64,000 bases of DNA. Origin: Trogon surrucura. Its lineage: Eukaryota; Chordata; Aves; Trogoniformes; Trogonidae. The first letter of the stretch is position 1, and the number at the start of each line of letters is the position of its first letter. The notes under the pieces are model-generated. The model had not been told where the DNA came from and ran no database searches. It was given only the letters and a program-made list of their open reading frames with translations. The stretch spans positions 44,350,706-44,414,705 of the forward strand of contig CM036620.1 in NCBI GenBank assembly GCA_020746105.1. The letters run 5' to 3'. This document shows positions 59,201 through 64,000 of this stretch, in pieces. The translations under genes and the position numbers were made by a program.

Positions 59201-61079
59201 TGAAGCATGATCGACACAAGTACGTAAGACACATCCTCCCTTTCTTTTTATTCAAACTCATGTGTGAACTCACAATAAATAAGTGCAAAACATGGAGATG
59301 GTGTATGATAATGACCATTTATTTTTCTGTCAAGCCACCTACATTGCTGTTTACCTGTACCAAAAAGTTTCAAGGACAATCATTGTAACTGCATATTCCA
59401 ATTAGATAACATACTTGTACATGCATTATTTTTAACATTGACTCCAAAATTCATAGGAAAAAACCACACATAGCAGTTTACAGGAAAATATTTCAGAATT
59501 AATATAAGAACAAAAACCCTAGGTAAGAGACTCTTGTCTGTTTGCTGTATTGTAGTCCCAAACCTTGATTTTCTTTGGGATACATTTTATAGCTTTAATT
59601 TGTTACTCTTTCCTACCTTTTTGTAGATATTTCCTCCAAGTTGTGTGTGATCAATATCACTAGAATTTTCATCCAGAATAGGTTTTGGATGACCTGCAGT
59701 GTAGATGCAGGTTTTCACAAATCAATTGTGTTTTCATTACCCTATATAGTAAGCATCGATTTGCCAGCTTTCATCTCTGATTCCTAGTGGTGATCAAGAT
59801 CCTACTTACACAAGAATAATTCCATCCAGAATGAGGTAATTCCAGCCTTCAGTGAATATTTCATCACTTCAGTTTATATCCAAAGAAAAAAAAAAGATGC
59901 TCAGGTTTTTGTGATTTATATGTGTATTTTTGGTCATTCCACCATTCCACATTGCTGATGTATAACTGATAAAAATTACGATAGTGTATTTGCAATAATT
60001 TTAATTTATTCATAGCTAGAAATTGTTATCCACAATGAAAACTTTCATGTCTAATGAGCTCAGTTTGTTTACTCCTGCTTAGCAAACCTCATTTCAATCT
60101 CATTTGAAAGTTAAGACTGTTCTTTCCATTATTTTAGGGGAAATGAGAAAGCATCTCTAAAATAAATGTAAATTGTAGAATTCCTTTCTAAGTGCTGATT
60201 CTTTTGTCTTCTTTACATTTCAGAATACATAGTCACATACCTACAAAACAATGAGTCTTGTGTATGTGACGTATTTTTGTAGTTTATTAAATTGAAATAA
60301 AATATTAAGTGGCCTGAAGCCTAACTGTCTAAATACAGCTTACAGCACATTAGGAGGGTAGTATATGGAAGTTTAGATTACCTCTGTGAGTCTATTAATA
60401 TTTTGCAAATAAAGTGATTTAGTCTCCATTGTAAAAACTAGATGTTTTAAGGAGTGAGCCAGGAGTGGGCACATGAATACAACCAATATAAAATCATTAT
60501 TTTAGGTAGTGGTATATCATTAATTGTGTATTTAAGACTATACTCAGTAAGAAAATTAATTATCAGGAAAAGACTGGCCTTTCTGTCTTCACAGCTGTCC
60601 TAATATACTGAAAAACTCATAACAAGAATTTCAAGGCTTTTTTCTGAGCTGTTAAAATACTTTTGAGTCATGGGTGATTCTGAATCAGTGTGAATGCTGT
60701 AAATAGATCAGTTATTTTTTCTGCGTGTTGAAAATACATGATACGTCTTCTGTTTGCTTCATCATTTGTATAGTTCATGAGAAGGAGGATGGGAAGATTC
60801 AAATTTCCTCTTTGGTTCTGATGGATGTACTGACCTTGGGTAGGCTTTGAAGATACTCCGATGTTAACTGATTTGAACTTCCCTAGCAGAGTAGGAAATA
60901 CAGGAGAGGGGTCCTTCCAGTTTCTCATTCAGAGGGGCGTTAGTCAATGCGACCTCTGGTACCTCCACCAGTTTCCGCTTTAAATGGTGAGTAGGTGTTT
61001 TATGTAGCTTACCTCCTGGGTGTTTACATTAATAAGCATAGCTTCGTGCTTAAATCCACCTCTTCGTTCACATGAGAAT
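53291..61079. other. Long non-coding stretch, no gene recognised
   Basis: About 7.8 kb of AT-rich DNA. Open frames are short, on both strands, and have no domains. A minus-strand patch near 53640-53590 (LEQKLEVTQDTRNFKQH) is again coding-like and might belong to the relic at 52334-53290, but this is weak. Confidence 0.5.
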
Positions 61080-61290
61080 CGGAGAAATGTAGAATAGTTT
61101 AGGCCAGAAGAGAGCTTTGTTGGAGACACTGTTCAGAGGAGCGTCTATGTTTCATCAACTAGCTCATGGTCTTTCCCAGTAAAGTTTGAGTGTCTCCAAG
61201 GATGGAAGTGGCACCCTGTTCATTCTGTGCGTGAGGACCCTTATGTTGGCTCTATTTTGTTTCCTTTTATCTAGTCAGAACTTCCCTCAG
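61080..61290 (-). mobile_element. Old CR1 LINE 3' fragment, minus strand
   Basis: The plus strand has gaatcggagaaatgtagaat, agtttaggccagaagagagc, tcaactagctcatggtcttt, and ttgagtgtctccaaggatgg: a diverged complement of a CR1 3' UTR and ORF2 end. High divergence and a missing clean tail indicate age. Edges are approximate. Confidence 0.55.
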
Positions 61291-63403
61291 TCTTGAGCTG
61301 CAGAAGCTGAATTTCAAGCTGCTTTCCTGAATTTTTTTAAGTAAAGGTGGTGAAAATGGCTTTTCGAATCTCATAAAACTTGAGACTGTTCTTTATTACA
61401 AGCAGTATTCTTGCAGTATTTGCTTCTCAGATATTATCCTGGATTTTTCAGATATTATTTGACACTCTTGATTGAAAGTAAAAAATATTGCTTCTTATCT
61501 TGGTGTGTTCTAGTTAATCTTATTTCTTTACATCATAACTCTGAGACCCTTCACCCTTCATGTAATACACTAGTGGCAATTTTACACTGATCATAAAATT
61601 AATTCTGAAGGCGAGAACACACATATACATACAAGAGAAAAACAAAATCATATATAAAAAACATTACGTGTTAGGTTAATGCAGTCTGCATTAATGCAAT
61701 TGTTGTCCGTACATCAGACAGAAATAAGTTCAGAGAGAAATAATTGAGAGCTATATCTAATTGTGGAAGTTCAAATTCATACACTGGAAAATGAAAAAAA
61801 ATGAATGTGGATGATCTCTTTATGATCCACGAAGACATCTGTTTGTTTTACTGATTCATTTACTAATCAGAAATATTGTTGACCAAGCCTGGGCCTTAGA
61901 GGGTTGTGGATTGGTATAAGCAATATAGATACAGGCTCTTTAACAGCACTACCTTCAGCTGTCTTAGAAGCTGATTTTCTACTTCTCTAAGTACTTCTGG
62001 GCCATTCCAGTTGGAATCAGTGGTTCTTGGGTTTTCTGTAACACCTGAGCTGGTGCAGGCTGGAGCATTCCTAGTCAAGGTTGCTAAAATGGCTTTTCAG
62101 AAGGTGCTACCTCTACCACTTTGTCTTGATAACAAGTACAGAGCCTTTATGGCTGCAGAAGCACTGTGAATGGAAAAAGAGATTCAGCTATGTCGCCAGA
62201 GAAAGCCAGAGGAATTAAAGTGAAATGTGAGGCTTTTCTTAACGTGAATTTTTAACATTTCAGTCATACACCTTCTCTCATGCAGAGCACACTAGCTAGT
62301 AGGGAAAAGATGATGCAGCACAATCTTGCAGGGTCAGTCTAATTGCCTGAATCACTCTTACAAGTGAGAACAGGGAGTTGAACTACAGCTCATGTAAGAC
62401 AATCCACTGGCAGGCTAAGGAATGTGTTGTTTTGGTTTAAGAACTATACTGATTTGGGTCAAAATGATTTTAAAAAGAAGATATTTTAATGTTATGGTGA
62501 AGATAATGAAAGGTTGGGAAAATCGAGATTTTATGTTTAGAAGCTGCGCATTCTCACAGTAAAAGAAATATTAGTATAGGAGCAGGAAGTTAATGAAAGT
62601 TAAGGGAAAAGAAAATCAATTAAAAAGTGATGCTCAGAAAGTATCATACTGCCCTGCAAGTAAGAAACATCCCTTCTAATTAAATATAATTAAAAACAAA
62701 ACAGGAGTTTATGCTGTATGGCAGAAAAGTTTATTTAGAGTCCTCAGTGATTATACTGTGTTCAAACTCTATGATAAGGTGACTGGTAAATCAGATTTCT
62801 ATAATAAATAATCAAGGAAGTTTTACCAACCTGATGTTTTGTAGTACCAATGCTCTTCTCCAGTAATGCGTGAGTTGGAAAAAAACTTTCTAGTTCTCAG
62901 ATCACAGTTCTGTAATTGTCTGGTTGAGAAGCATTTGTAAACAGTTCTTATTACCGTGACCTTCATCTGTTTCAAGAGAGGCAGTCCATACAAAGGGATG
63001 TGTTTCTGATGGGTTATAGCTTCCAAATAAAAAAAAAACACCACAAAACAAACAAAAAAAAACCCCAAAACACAAAACAAAGACAATTCCTTTAATTTGA
63101 TAGCAGCTTCAAGGCAATTTCTGTTTCTAATACTGAAAATTTGCTTCAGCTGGCCTTGAGACACTTGAGTCACTGCTGTAACTGTGTATTTCTCTTCTTC
63201 ACACTGCACAAAAGTCCTTAAAACTTTTCCTGTTTTCTTTCAGTCGTTAGTGTTCTCAGTATCAGGCATCCCCTACAACATCTCAGAAACTTTTTTGAAC
63301 TGGTGGAACTGTTTTTGTATCTCTAGCTGAAATTGCATTGCATGTAAGGAATGTATGAGAATATCATATTTGTTGTCTTAGACATTTTTTGTATCCAGCC
63401 AAT
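61291..63403. other. Non-coding stretch, no gene recognised
   Basis: AT-rich. Holds an A/C-rich low-complexity tract at about 63029-63082, which creates the odd Phe/Val-rich minus-strand peptide there. Nothing else was recognised. Confidence 0.5.
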
Positions 63404-63520
63404 CTTCCACTAGGCCAGGTTGCTCAAAGCCCCATCCAACCTGACCTTGAGCACTTTCGAGGAAGGGGGCAGCTGCAGCCTCTCTGGGAAGTACTTGCCT
63501 TCCTCCTCAAAAATACTGCA
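63404..63520 (-). mobile_element. CR1 LINE 3' fragment, minus strand, no tail
   Basis: The plus strand reads ccactaggccaggttgctca, aagccccatccaacctgacc, ttgagcactt, and agcctctctgggaagtactt, the complement of the end of CR1 ORF2 and its 3' UTR. The tail repeat is missing on the left, so the copy is truncated at both ends or decayed. Confidence 0.82.
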
Positions 63521-64000
63521 TACTTGACAAAAGGTTTTAAGTGAACTGATAAATGCAGAGGAAGAACATGAGCATTGCTGTGCAGTATCCTATGTGGTGT
63601 TCTCTTGCCTTTCTTTGGAGAAAGATGACTTCAGATATAGAAGATTAGGCATCTGCGTGCTCGTTCATGTTTTGCATGGGGGTCTGATCTGGATGTTTCA
63701 AAGCCTGTTTTGTTTGAGAAATGGTCAAAACAGGGCACGTGCTTTTTTTTTTCTGAAGAACTGAAATGGAGAGGTGTATTTTGATTTGGAACTGAAAAAG
63801 AAGGAAAAGCTTTTTACATTAAATCTGAACTGAGCATGTCTGAGATGGTGGGAGTTTTGCATACTCAGGTTCTGCTGTTTTTCTTGTCTAGCTAATGTTT
63901 GCTGCTTTCAATCCAGCCACCTTGAAGGTTGAGAACCTCCCAAATCGGGTTTATGCAAATATATTTCATTAGTTTTGGACAACCGCTCAGTTACTTGTAC
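63521..64000. other. Non-coding stretch to the window end
   Basis: Ordinary AT-rich DNA; nothing recognised. Any feature crossing the end of the window cannot be judged. Confidence 0.5.

Noticed and set aside
1-64000. CRISPR arrays, bacterial operons or plasmid origins
   Set aside because: Nothing with regular spacers or prokaryotic gene structure; all signs point to avian nuclear DNA.

Overview
The window is nuclear DNA of a bird. It is AT-rich, holds many CR1 LINEs of several ages and orientations, carries a young betaretrovirus-like (ERVK, class II) insertion, and shows no mammalian-type SINEs or L1. The species cannot be told from what is visible. I recognise no host protein-coding exon, tRNA, rRNA or CRISPR array. 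It reads as intergenic or long-intron DNA, and almost everything that can be named is a transposon or a fossil.

Layout, left to right. 1-4200: plain AT-rich DNA with a pyrimidine-rich block (190-560) and two decayed CR1 copies (1128-1846 plus strand; 2750-3645 minus strand). 4209-6072: the best-preserved element, a 5'-truncated CR1 on the minus strand with one open frame of about 580 codons covering the whole reverse transcriptase, bounded by a perfect 17-bp target-site duplication. 9368-10495: another CR1 (plus). 11287-13898: a compact minus-strand ERVK-like insertion with two LTRs that differ at only two places, a 6-bp target duplication, a tRNA-Lys-like primer site, and remnants of gag and env only. 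16275-16424: a CR1 tail of the same subfamily as the 4226 copy. 16585-16976: a candidate solo LTR.

17000-29200 is featureless apart from an ATT microsatellite at 28630. 29236-30782 is an unusual CR1 that begins with a GC- and CpG-rich leader, keeps ORF1 sequence, and then joins directly to the end of ORF2. 33492-34070 has a perfect 26-bp palindrome and an older ERV fossil (env-proximal piece plus LTR) that looks related to the young one. CR1 pieces follow at 36307, 39958, 43450, 51041, 61080 and 63404. 50500-52330 is an ancient L3/CR1-like LINE on the minus strand, cut by a younger CR1 tail. Beside it, at 52334-53290, lies a coding-like relic that I could not identify.

The parts do not act together as a pathway. 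What the window offers is a layered record of insertions: old L3-like LINE, several CR1 waves, an older ERV, then a very young ERV. I found no convincing previously undescribed gene system. The most useful leads are the near-identical LTR pair, the CR1 with a clear target-site duplication and open RT frame, the CR1 with a preserved 5' end, and the unidentified coding relic.
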